Shown here: positions 1-6,120 of the stretch, piece by piece
How the letters are laid out: each line of letters begins with the position of its first letter
Numbering within the stretch: the first letter of the stretch is position 1
Source of the DNA: Oscillospiraceae bacterium
GTDB lineage: Bacteria; Bacillota; Clostridia; Clostridiales; Clostridiaceae
Assembly: GCA_009785875.1 (NCBI GenBank)
Contig: WQUF01000137.1
Span: 1 to 6,271, forward strand
Direction of reading: 5' to 3'
Length of the DNA stretch: 6,271 bases
Translations under genes and position numbers: made by a program
Notes under the pieces: model-generated
What the model was told of the DNA's origin: nothing
Databases searched by the model: none
What the model saw: only the letters and a program-made list of their open reading frames with translations

Positions 1-33
1 TATTATATATATTTTTTACATAAAACACAATCT

Positions 34-39
34 AAGGAG
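34..39 (+). promoter_or_regulatory. Ribosome binding site of the mcrB-like gene
   Basis: AAGGAG lies 7 nt before the ATG at 47, an ideal Shine-Dalgarno sequence and spacing, and it fixes the start. Only 46 bp precede the gene. They are almost pure A/T, so a TATAAT-like box is possible near positions 1-12, but no -35 can be judged because the window begins there. Confidence 0.8.
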
Positions 40-46
40 TTAAAAA

Positions 47-2053
47 ATGGTTTTAGACGAGCATTTAAAGGATTTTAAAAAAGAATTTAAAGAATATTTA
101 AAAAATAAGAACCCTGATTGGAATATAAAAAAAGTTGAAATTCATTCCATGAGAGCTTTTTTTGCATATAATGATGATGTAGATATTTTATTTTGGGAAA
201 GTTTATTAGATGAAGAATCTTTAGATAAAGCTAAAGAAAGAATCCTTTCATATCTATCAAATGAACTTGATTTTAATGCAGCATTAGTCTACACAGACGA
301 ATATTTCAGTGACATGAAAGCTTTAAAAGATTTTTTCGATGAAAGATATAATGGAGTAGAAAACCTTTTAAATCAAGAATATAAATATATTCAGGAAATA
401 TATAAGATATCAAAGGATGCTTTGGATAAAATAAATGGGAATGCAGACTATGCTTATTCTGAGAAGTGTTATATAAAAATTTTTGAGAATATGATCAATG
501 GAAAGAAATTCACGCTAAAATGCAGCGACAAAGTGATCATATATTTTATTAAGAAAATAGCAATTGATTATGGAAAGGAAAACTTGATAAATGCCCTGAA
601 AGCTACAACCTTGTATATCAAATACTTATATGAAAAGACAAAACATAAACTAAATAATTTAAGAAAAGCATGTGAAGATATATCTTTAGAATATAATTTA
701 AATATTTCATTTAAAGATGATATTTTTAATGGAATTAATTTTAATAACTTTGAAAATTCATATATTTTTCAAGGGAGTCCAAAATATTACGATGTGATTG
801 GAGCTATTTTAGATCTTGATTTTGTCACATGGAAAGTGAGGCAATATTCTAACCAAATTAAAGAGGGGGATAGAGCTTATATTTATTTATCCGGCGAGGA
901 TCCTGGAATAATCGCTAAAGGTATAGTGAGCTGTAGCCCTGAAGCTAATTTTTCAGATGCCTTTGATCCATATATAATCTCAGATAATTTTCGCTATACA
1001 AATGATAAAACTGTTGATATCAAGATTACAAATAAATTCGTAGATAAAAAGATATCAAAAGACTTGCTATTATCAGATGAGCATTTAAAGAATTTAAAGA
1101 TAATCTCTGAGCCAAACAAGACTAATTATTTAATAACATCAAAACAAGCTGATATATTTAATAAAATGATAGATGGTACATACTTTAAAAAAGATCCTAA
1201 AAAGCCGTATTCAAGAGAAGATTTTTTAAAAGATGTGTACATAGATGAAAGCGATTATGAAGATTTAATGCATCTATTGAAATATAAGAAGAACATAATA
1301 ATAGAAGGTCCTCCAGGTGTCGGCAAGACATTTGCAGCAAAGAGACTCGCTTATTCAATATTAGGAAACTGCGATGAAAGCCATATCATGATGGTTCAAT
1401 TTCACCAAAGTTATAGCTACGAGGATTTTATCATGGGATTTAGACCAACTAAAGATGGCTTTGAATTAAAGGAAGGACCGTTTTATAATTTTTGCAAGGA
1501 AGCAGAAAAGTGTCTAGATGAAGATTATTTTTTCATAATAGATGAGATAAATCGCGGGAATTTGAGCAAAATATTTGGAGAACTTTTAGTCTTAATTGAA
1601 AATGATAAACGAGGGGAAAAATTAAGGCTCATTTATAGAGGGGAATTATTTTCAGTGCCGAAGAATCTTTATTTGATAGGTCTCATGAATACAGCAGATA
1701 GAAGCCTTGCTACCATGGATTATGCTTTAAGGCGCAGATTTGCTTTTTTTCAGATGAAACCTGCTTTTAATAATGAGAATTTTAAAGAGATGATCTTAAA
1801 ATCAAATAATGAGAATTTAAATAGATTAATAGAGTGCATCGTGTCCTTAAACCAATTGATAAGGAGCGATGAATCATTAGGGGAAGGTTTTGAAATTGGG
1901 CACAGCTATTTTTGCACGGGAAAAGATTTTACAATTTTTAATTTAAGAGCTCTGATTAAATACGAATTTATCCCTCTAATAAAGGAATATTGGTATCTTG
2001 ATAGAGCTAAAATCGATAAATGGACGAAAAAACTTTATGATTCTATAGAATAG
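47..2053 (+). CDS. mcrB: EVE domain-containing McrB-family AAA+ motor protein (restriction subunit)
   Basis: NTP-driven motor subunit of an McrBC-like restriction system; in this family the motor (GTPase in E. coli McrB) binds modified DNA, translocates and activates an McrC nuclease. Seen: an N-terminal region of about 238 residues, rich in Lys, Glu and Tyr, that I do not recognise; an EVE domain at about 239-365, starting at YIFQGSPKYYDVIG and including KEGDRAYIYLSG (G274-D275-R276) and PGIIAKG; then the AAA+ core with Walker A GPPGVGKT (421-428), Walker B FFIIDEINRG (D499-E500) and the McrB signature MNTADRS (from M547) followed by LRRRFAF. The C-terminus resembles other McrB proteins, so the protein looks complete. 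EVE domains, related to YTH and ASCH, are known as readers of modified bases and are often fused to McrB. No McrC gene follows; a cytosine methyltransferase starts 24 bp downstream, probably in the same transcript. Arginine codons are mostly AGA/AGG (18 of 22), as in the host-like genes. Family is firm; specificity and activity are inferred. Confidence 0.93.
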   Translation: MVLDEHLKDFKKEFKEYLKNKNPDWNIKKVEIHSMRAFFAYNDDVDILFWESLLDEESLDKAKERILSYLSNELDFNAALVYTDEYFSDMKALKDFFDERYNGVENLLNQEYKYIQEIYKISKDALDKINGNADYAYSEKCYIKIFENMINGKKFTLKCSDKVIIYFIKKIAIDYGKENLINALKATTLYIKYLYEKTKHKLNNLRKACEDISLEYNLNISFKDDIFNGINFNNFENSYIFQGSPKYYDVIGAILDLDFVTWKVRQYSNQIKEGDRAYIYLSGEDPGIIAKGIVSCSPEANFSDAFDPYIISDNFRYTNDKTVDIKITNKFVDKKISKDLLLSDEHLKNLKIISEPNKTNYLITSKQADIFNKMIDGTYFKKDPKKPYSREDFLKDVYIDESDYEDLMHLLKYKKNIIIEGPPGVGKTFAAKRLAYSILGNCDESHIMMVQFHQSYSYEDFIMGFRPTKDGFELKEGPFYNFCKEAEKCLDEDYFFIIDEINRGNLSKIFGELLVLIENDKRGEKLRLIYRGELFSVPKNLYLIGLMNTADRSLATMDYALRRRFAFFQMKPAFNNENFKEMILKSNNENLNRLIECIVSLNQLIRSDESLGEGFEIGHSYFCTGKDFTIFNLRALIKYEFIPLIKEYWYLDRAKIDKWTKKLYDSIE

Positions 2054-2055
2054 AA

Positions 2056-2065
2056 AAGGGGATGA
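2056..2065 (+). promoter_or_regulatory. Distant ribosome binding site of the methyltransferase gene
   Basis: A purine-rich AAGGGGATGA stretch just after the mcrB stop is the only Shine-Dalgarno candidate for the ATG at 2078. The T-rich spacer of about 12 nt is longer than the 7-8 nt used by the neighbours. No in-frame alternative start exists upstream (TGA at 2063-2065). A later in-frame ATG at 2117 has no RBS and would remove the first 13 residues but keep motif I. An ATG at 2062 in another frame would encode only a 10-residue peptide ending at 2094, overlapping the true start. Confidence 0.55.
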
Positions 2066-2077
2066 ACTTTTTTAAAT

Positions 2078-3112
2078 ATGGCTTTGAAAAATGATCAAAT
2101 TTCATTATTTGATTATATGGAAAAATTAATAATTGAAAAGCCAATCAGAGTAGAATATTGGGATTCATTTAGATTTGTTGATTTATTTGCAGGAATTGGT
2201 GGAATTAGAATTGGTTTTGAAAATGTAGGTGGGAAATGCGTATTTTCTTCCGAGTGGGATGATATGGCGTGTAAAACATATGAGGCTAATTTTGGTGAAA
2301 ATCCTGCAGGTGATATTACTAAAATAAAAGCTGATGATATACCAGATTTTGATATTTTGCTTGGTGGATTTCCATGCCAACCATTCAGTATAATAGGTGG
2401 TAAAGAAGGCTTTAATCATGAAACTCAAGGAACATTGTTTTTTGACATTGAACGCATTTTAAAAAGGAAAATGCCACCAGCTTTTATGATTGAAAACGTC
2501 CGCAATCTTACAGTACACGACAATGGAAATACATTTAAAGTGATTATTAGCCATTTAAAATCACTTGGATATCATGTTTATTCTAAAGTATTAAATGCAC
2601 TTGATTTTGGTGTTCCACAAAAAAGAGAGCGTATTTTTATCTGTGGGTTTCTGGATGATGTGGATTTTAGATTTCCACTTCCTATGCCAAATTCAATGAA
2701 GTTATCACTTACTGATATTCTTGAACCAGATGATAAAATAGATAAAAGTTTATGGGTTAGTGAAAATATAAGGGAAAGTAGACTTGAACGCATGAAAGAA
2801 GAACTTGAACGCCCATATATTACTCACGAAAATGTTACAGGGTCGGTCACACCGCATCCTTATTCTTGTGCGTTGCGTGCTGGCGCATCAGCAAACTATA
2901 TTCTCATAAATAATGAGCGTCGTCCTTCAGCACGAGAATTATTAAGGTTACAAGGATTTCCTGATTCATTTAAAATTGTTGTTTCTTATAGCAATATTCG
3001 GAAACAAACAGGAAACAGCGTTGCGGTTCCTGTTGTAAAAGCTGTGGCGACTGAAATGATAAAGGCATTAAAACTATATAGAACATCACAGATGCTTTTT
3101 GGTCTTAATTAG
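2078..3112 (+). CDS. dcm: DNA (cytosine-5-)-methyltransferase
   Basis: Transfers a methyl group from S-adenosylmethionine to C5 of cytosine in a specific DNA site. The conserved motifs are present in order: motif I FVDLFAGIGG (33-42, SAM binding), motif IV with FPCQPFS (catalytic Cys100), motif VI ENV (Glu139), motif VIII QKRERIF (181-187), a short target-recognition region (about 195-280), motif IX RPSARELLRLQGFP (from 282) and motif X QTGNSVAVPV (310-319). At 344 residues with no key residue missing it is full length for a compact enzyme of this family. The target site cannot be read from sequence. It follows the mcrB-like gene by 24 bp with no terminator between, so co-transcription is likely; the partnership suggests self-protection in a restriction system. 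Odd: 10 of 20 arginines use CGN codons, against 1 of 22 in the three host-like genes downstream and 4 of 22 in mcrB, suggesting separate acquisition. An orphan methyltransferase unrelated to the mcrB gene is the alternative. Confidence 0.95.
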   Translation: MALKNDQISLFDYMEKLIIEKPIRVEYWDSFRFVDLFAGIGGIRIGFENVGGKCVFSSEWDDMACKTYEANFGENPAGDITKIKADDIPDFDILLGGFPCQPFSIIGGKEGFNHETQGTLFFDIERILKRKMPPAFMIENVRNLTVHDNGNTFKVIISHLKSLGYHVYSKVLNALDFGVPQKRERIFICGFLDDVDFRFPLPMPNSMKLSLTDILEPDDKIDKSLWVSENIRESRLERMKEELERPYITHENVTGSVTPHPYSCALRAGASANYILINNERRPSARELLRLQGFPDSFKIVVSYSNIRKQTGNSVAVPVVKAVATEMIKALKLYRTSQMLFGLN

Positions 3113-3114
3113 TT

Positions 3115-3120
3115 TATAAT
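3115..3120 (+). promoter_or_regulatory. Possible -10 box for lepB
   Basis: A perfect TATAAT lies just after the methyltransferase stop codon and 31 bp before the lepB start. There is no convincing -35 hexamer 16-18 bp upstream and no extended TG motif, so this may be chance in AT-rich DNA. No hairpin terminator is visible between the methyltransferase gene and lepB, so lepB could also be reached by read-through. Confidence 0.3.
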
Positions 3121-3151
3121 GATAATGTATTTTATTAGGAAGAGGTAATTT

Positions 3152-3688
3152 ATGAGCGTAGAAAATAATCCATCAATGAAAAAAGTAAAGCATTTTATTT
3201 TTGAATGGTTGATACCAATTGCATTAGCGTTGATCATAGCTTTATTAATAAGGCATTTTGTAGCCTTCACGTTTAATGTCCCAACAACTTCCATGTATCC
3301 TACCATAAATGCAGGGGATTTCGGAATTGCAACAAAAGTTTACAATAAAAACAGCTTAAAAAGGGGAGACGTGGTGGTCTTTAAATCTGAAGAATTAAAT
3401 ATGGTGTTAGTAAAAAGGTTAATAGGCCTTCCTGGAGACAAAGTAAGTATTAAAGATAATGGTGATGTTTATGTTAATGGTGAAAAATTGCAAGAAGACT
3501 ATGTGAAAAACCCAGGTGGCATCGGGGGAGATTATGAAGTTCCAGCTAACTGCTTCTTTTTTTTAGGAGATAACAGGAAAGATTCTCTCGATGCAAGATA
3601 TTGGGCAACTAAATACATTCCATTTGGGTTCGTAGACGGAAAAGCACAATTCATTTTATTCCCATTTAATAGAATATCAAAACTCTAA
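3152..3688 (+). CDS. lepB: Signal peptidase I
   Basis: Membrane-anchored serine protease that removes signal peptides from secreted proteins on the outer face of the cytoplasmic membrane. At 178 residues it is the short Gram-positive form. One N-terminal membrane segment (about 15-37, IPIALALIIALLI core) is preceded by a basic KKVKH stretch. Then come the conserved boxes: PTTSMYPT with catalytic Ser47, KRGDVVVF, VKRLIGLPGD with the catalytic lysine Lys88, VYVNGE, and GDNRKDSLDAR near the C-terminus. The start is set by the RBS AGGAAGAGG (3137-3145), 6 nt before the ATG; the next Met (residue 9) has no RBS. It begins 39 bp after the methyltransferase stop but looks like a housekeeping gene: all six arginines use AGA/AGG. 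Many Firmicutes carry several paralogues, so it need not be the only one. A strong terminator follows at once. Confidence 0.95.
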   Translation: MSVENNPSMKKVKHFIFEWLIPIALALIIALLIRHFVAFTFNVPTTSMYPTINAGDFGIATKVYNKNSLKRGDVVVFKSEELNMVLVKRLIGLPGDKVSIKDNGDVYVNGEKLQEDYVKNPGGIGGDYEVPANCFFFLGDNRKDSLDARYWATKYIPFGFVDGKAQFILFPFNRISKL

Positions 3689-3698
3689 TATTTTAAAG

Positions 3699-3718
3699 CG
3701 AGGAGCTTTAGCTCCTCG
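3699..3718. terminator. Rho-independent terminator shared by convergent lepB and DUF2156 genes
   Basis: A perfect 8-bp stem (CGAGGAGC / GCTCCTCG) with a TTTA loop can be lengthened by a G-T and two A-T pairs. It starts 10 bp after the lepB stop and ends just before the DUF2156 stop (minus strand, 3720-3722). T-rich tracts follow on both strands (TTTATATTTT on plus, CTTTAAAATATT on minus), so it probably works in both directions. It is the most GC-rich short segment in this part of the window. Confidence 0.88.
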
Positions 3719-3719
3719 T

Positions 3720-4607
3720 TTATATTTTAACAATGAATTTTTTTTCCAGTTTATAAGGTTGATAGCTCAATTTAGCTTTTCTTAAACCATCGATTCCTAA
3801 ATCCTGCTCTCTATTTATAAATGGAACATCATAATAATAATTTTTTAAAAAAGCATTGTTAATAAAAGCATAAAGCCCATCTATGTCTACATTTGCTTTT
3901 TCAATGTGGATGATGGCCATATCATCGTTTACCCTTTCACCAAATGTAAATGCTTCAGCTTTATTATCTATGTAAATTGCCATTCCTTCAAAGTCAAGTT
4001 TGCCGATATGATTTAAAATATCTTGTACACCTTTTAATTCAAAGTAAAGATAATCTACACAGAAATTTTGCTTTACCCAATGCTTTGCCATCTCCATCAC
4101 ATCTCCTGCGTTATTATCATCTATTTTTTTTAGCTTGAAATCATAACTTCTCATAAATGTATTCACATGATTTTTCTTTGAGTGGAGCTTTTTCCCTGAT
4201 AAGGATATTAATTTTTCACTTTCATAGATATAATCAAAAGAATCTCTATCTTCTTCTATGCTAAATTCATAATCGCTCATTTCTTTTAATTTTTGTATGA
4301 AGGGTTCTTCAACATCTCTAAATAAATATGCCATATTATTTTCTTTCTTGTATAAAATTAATTTGTCTAATACTTTAGATAAATTTTTATCTTTATACCC
4401 TATTGGTTCCATGAAATAATAATTGCCTCGATCATCTCTTTTCATTAATATGAGCGTACCATCGCTTAATATAGTATATTGTATGTGAAAGGCTCTCCTC
4501 CAGATATATAAGTTTGTAAAAGAATATTCGCATGTTTTAAAGTTATAGGGTTTGATATATTTATCGAAAATCTTCTTGTCCTCTATGGTAAGTTCTGTAA
4601 AGTTCAT
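3720..4607 (-). CDS. DUF2156 domain protein (phosphatidylglycerol lysyltransferase C-terminal-like, GNAT fold)
   Basis: A 295-residue soluble protein of the DUF2156 family, related to the C-terminal aminoacyl-transferase domain of MprF and to the GNAT fold. No membrane segment is seen, so it is not a full MprF flippase-transferase and its substrate is unknown. Family hallmarks: LSGKKLHSKKNHVNTF (136-151), typical of the second half-domain start; AEAFTFGE (217-224), where acyl-donor binding is expected; and the C-terminal FINREQDLGIDGLRKAKLSY (263-282), highly conserved in the family. The length is usual for the stand-alone Clostridium-type members. The start is supported by GAGAGGA (minus strand of 4616-4622), 8 nt before the ATG. 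It is transcribed alone, from a promoter that overlaps that of the divergent reductase gene, and ends in the terminator shared with lepB. Nine of ten arginines use AGA/AGG. Family call is strong; transfer of an amino acid to a lipid or peptide is only inferred. Confidence 0.88.
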   Translation of the reverse strand: MNFTELTIEDKKIFDKYIKPYNFKTCEYSFTNLYIWRRAFHIQYTILSDGTLILMKRDDRGNYYFMEPIGYKDKNLSKVLDKLILYKKENNMAYLFRDVEEPFIQKLKEMSDYEFSIEEDRDSFDYIYESEKLISLSGKKLHSKKNHVNTFMRSYDFKLKKIDDNNAGDVMEMAKHWVKQNFCVDYLYFELKGVQDILNHIGKLDFEGMAIYIDNKAEAFTFGERVNDDMAIIHIEKANVDIDGLYAFINNAFLKNYYYDVPFINREQDLGIDGLRKAKLSYQPYKLEKKFIVKI

Positions 4608-4656
4608 TAAATTTTTCCTCTCTTTAATTACCTTTTAAATTGCATTCTTTAATTAA

Positions 4657-4685
4657 TTGAAAATAATCTACAAAGTTATTATAAT
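4657..4685 (+). promoter_or_regulatory. Sigma-A promoter of the ymfI-like gene
   Basis: TTGAAA (-35, 4657-4662), 17-bp spacer, perfect TATAAT (-10, 4680-4685), a near-consensus vegetative promoter. Transcription would start near 4692, giving a leader of about 44 nt with the RBS AGAGGA at 4724-4729. Only the fourth -35 base departs from TTGACA. Confidence 0.78.
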
Positions 4686-4707
4686 ATATTTACAAATAAA
4701 ATTTCAA
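4678..4707 (-). promoter_or_regulatory. Sigma-A promoter of the DUF2156 gene
   Basis: Read on the minus strand: TTGAAA (-35, plus coordinates 4702-4707), 18-bp spacer, perfect TATAAT (-10, 4678-4683). Transcription would start near 4671, leaving about 63 nt of leader before the ATG at 4607. Its -10 overlaps the -10 of the plus-strand promoter. Confidence 0.7.
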
Positions 4708-4735
4708 ATTTAAATTAATATGAAGAGGAAAGTCC

Positions 4736-5473
4736 ATGTTAAGAAGTAAGGTTTGTTTAGTTACAGGAGCATCAAAGGGTATAGGGAGATCCATAGCATT
4801 AGAATTTTCTAAAAATGGATACTTTGTGATTATTCACTATAATAAAGATGAAAAGGGTGCAATGGAAACAGAAAGGCTCATTAAAAAAGCATCTGGTCAC
4901 TGCAATTTAATAAAATCTGATTTATCAACTAGGGTAGGGTGCAAGTCTTTAATTGAATCTGCTATTTCTAAAGCAGGGAAGGTAGATATTTTAATAAATA
5001 ATGCAGGTATTAGCAAAAACAATCCTTTTATATTTACCAGCGAAGAAGATATTGAAAATTTAATAAATACAAATATCAATTCCTTCTTATATACATCATA
5101 TTATACATCAAAGCACATGGTTACAAAAAAGCAGGGAGTTATAATAAATATTGGATCTATATGGGGCGAGGTTGGTGCTTCTAATGAAGTGGTATATTCA
5201 CTTACAAAAGGGGCTATGCATTCCTTTACTAAATCCTTAGGTAAAGAGCTTGGACCATCAGGCATCAGAGTTTTAGCCATTGTTCCAGGAATCGTAGATA
5301 CTTCAATGAACAAAGATTTAACTGAAGATGAGAAATTTGATTTAATGGACAGTATTCCTCTTGGAAGATTTGCATCTACAAGTGAGATCGCAGAATTTGC
5401 AGTTTTTTTAGCTTCTCCATCAGCATCTTATGCAAATGCTAAAGTGTTTATAGTGGATGGTGGATTTATATAA
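4736..5473 (+). CDS. ymfI: SDR family oxidoreductase, probable elongation factor P 5-aminopentanone reductase (YmfI-like)
   Basis: NAD(P)H-dependent short-chain dehydrogenase of 245 residues. Classical SDR marks are all present: cofactor loop TGASKGIG (10-17), NNAG (88-91), catalytic Ser141 in the IGSIWG segment, and the YxxxK pair Tyr154/Lys158 in VYSLTKGA, ending in VDGGFI. The combination SIWGEVGASNEVVYSLTKGA and KSLGKELGPSGIRV, with PGIVDTSMN, is closer to the YmfI group than to FabG. In Bacillus subtilis YmfI reduces the 5-aminopentanone on the EF-P lysine to 5-aminopentanol, the active translation-factor modification. The start is supported by AGAGGA 6 nt before the ATG. It is the first gene of a probable two-gene operon, 21 bp ahead of a small membrane protein. 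All six arginines use AGA/AGG. Alternative: a FabG-like 3-oxoacyl-ACP reductase, as such proteins are often named; no fatty-acid gene is nearby to support that. Confidence 0.85.
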   Translation: MLRSKVCLVTGASKGIGRSIALEFSKNGYFVIIHYNKDEKGAMETERLIKKASGHCNLIKSDLSTRVGCKSLIESAISKAGKVDILINNAGISKNNPFIFTSEEDIENLINTNINSFLYTSYYTSKHMVTKKQGVIINIGSIWGEVGASNEVVYSLTKGAMHSFTKSLGKELGPSGIRVLAIVPGIVDTSMNKDLTEDEKFDLMDSIPLGRFASTSEIAEFAVFLASPSASYANAKVFIVDGGFI

Positions 5474-5494
5474 TATTATTGAGGATGAGGTTTT

Positions 5495-5692
5495 ATGCCA
5501 GAATTTAAAAATGATGAAAAACAAAATTTCCCTATAGATGAATACACAGATATAAAAATTTATCTAGAAAATAAAAAAAATAAGAGATTAAATTGGAAGA
5601 GGATTATGACAATAATTTTAACTTCTATAATTATTGTTTCCTTTATAGTATCTATTCTATATGCTATAATATATTATAATTTTCTTATCTGA
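5495..5692 (+). CDS. Small single-pass membrane protein of unknown function
   Basis: A 65-residue protein I do not recognise. The first 35 residues are charged and hydrophilic, ending in the basic cluster KKNKRLNWKR. Then one hydrophobic segment (about 37-60, MTIILTSIIIVSFIVSILYA core) reaches almost to the C-terminus. By the positive-inside rule the N-terminus should be cytoplasmic, making it a tail-anchored-like protein. A purine-rich RBS (GAGGATGAGG, 5481-5490) sits 4 nt before the ATG, and the gene begins 21 bp after the ymfI-like stop with no terminator between, so translation and co-transcription are likely. No catalytic motif is visible. Confidence 0.72.
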   Translation: MPEFKNDEKQNFPIDEYTDIKIYLENKKNKRLNWKRIMTIILTSIIIVSFIVSILYAIIYYNFLI

Positions 5693-5782
5693 AGTAGGTG
5701 ATTTTTATAAAATTATCGGATCGAGTTTATCAAAGTCTTTTACTTTGTTTCAAAAGCCTAAAAGTGAATAAAAAATTTATTT

Positions 5783-5805
5783 ACACATGGATTTTGTCCA
5801 TGTGT
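5783..5805. terminator. Perfect inverted repeat, probable bidirectional terminator
   Basis: A perfect 9-bp stem (ACACATGGA / TCCATGTGT) encloses a TTTTG loop. On the plus strand it runs into TTTTAAAT, about 90 bp after the small membrane-protein gene. On the minus strand it is followed by AAATAAATTTTTT and lies 27 bp past the stop of the HAD remnant. The tails are weaker than a textbook T-run, but the position between two converging genes supports a shared terminator. Confidence 0.65.
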
Positions 5806-5832
5806 TTTAAATACAATTTAATGTTTATTGTA

Positions 5833-6093
5833 TTACAAATGTATCAACATATTAGAGAGTTCTTTAAAGTTTTTAACAGTTTTACCATCATATTGAACAT
5901 TCCTGCTATTAAAGAGTACAGTATCCATGCCTAGCAATTGAGCAGCCCCTAAATTTTTTCTTCTATCATCAATGTATATACAATCCGATGCTGGTTGATC
6001 AAGTTTATCAAGTATGAGATTAAATATTTATATTTCATGAATAATTGAAATTTTAGAATATATACTACTTATTATAAGATGATCAAAATGAAA
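5833..6093 (-). pseudogene. HAD-superfamily hydrolase remnant (C-terminal part)
   Basis: On the minus strand an open frame from 6027 to a TAA at 5833-5835 encodes 64 residues that read as the C-terminal third of a HAD subfamily IA phosphatase: IFNLILDKLDQPASDC, then the motif IV-like CIYIDDRRKNLGAAQLLGMDTVLFN, where the DD pair binds Mg2+, and a tail VQYDGKTVKNFKELSNML. This tail has no start codon and is cut by an in-frame TAA at 6028-6030. Beyond that stop the same frame still shows FDHLIISS (6064-6087), matching the strand that normally precedes the KPD lysine motif, but the lysine motif itself is lost. A second in-frame stop lies at 6094-6096. The catalytic DxDxT motif near the N-terminus is not found in the window. 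So the gene is broken by at least one nonsense mutation and has lost its 5' part. The stretch 5693-6120 holds no other gene that I can support. Confidence 0.75.
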
Positions 6094-6105
6094 TTATTTA
6101 GATTT

Positions 6106-6110
6106 AGGAG
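6106..6110 (+). promoter_or_regulatory. Ribosome binding site of the right-edge ORF
   Basis: AGGAG lies 10 nt before the ATG at 6121, slightly long but workable spacing. An in-frame TAG at 6115-6117 makes 6121 the first possible start. A 10-codon frame (6088-6117) overlaps this RBS and is probably chance. Confidence 0.4.
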
Positions 6111-6120
6111 AATGTAGAAT

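Noticed and set aside
56..1091. Repeated GAGCATTTAAAG coding DEHLK twice in the mcrB-like gene (near 59 and 1079)
   Set aside because: Only 12 identical bases in AT-rich coding DNA with no wider similarity between the surrounding protein regions; treated as coincidence.
2062..2094. Ten-codon frame (ATG at 2062) overlapping the methyltransferase start, possible coupling leader
   Set aside because: Its ATG sits inside the only ribosome binding site, leaving no spacing for its own initiation; probably chance.
2183..2793. Minus-strand open frames inside the methyltransferase gene
   Set aside because: They lie opposite a fully motif-supported gene and show no recognisable domain or RBS; shadow frames.
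5731..5747. Possible second hairpin (CAAAG / CTTTG) after the small membrane-protein gene
   Set aside because: A five-base A/T-heavy stem with a seven-base loop is too weak to call, and the perfect repeat at 5783-5805 is a better terminator.
5698..5934. Plus-strand 78-codon frame starting at a GTG after the small membrane protein
   Set aside because: It runs through the terminator hairpin and antisense to the HAD remnant, lacks family resemblance, and has no proper spacing from an RBS.
6088..6117. Ten-codon frame MKLFRFRRM upstream of the right-edge ORF as a regulatory leader peptide
   Set aside because: No RBS of its own and no attenuator-like hairpins nearby; short frames like this are expected by chance.
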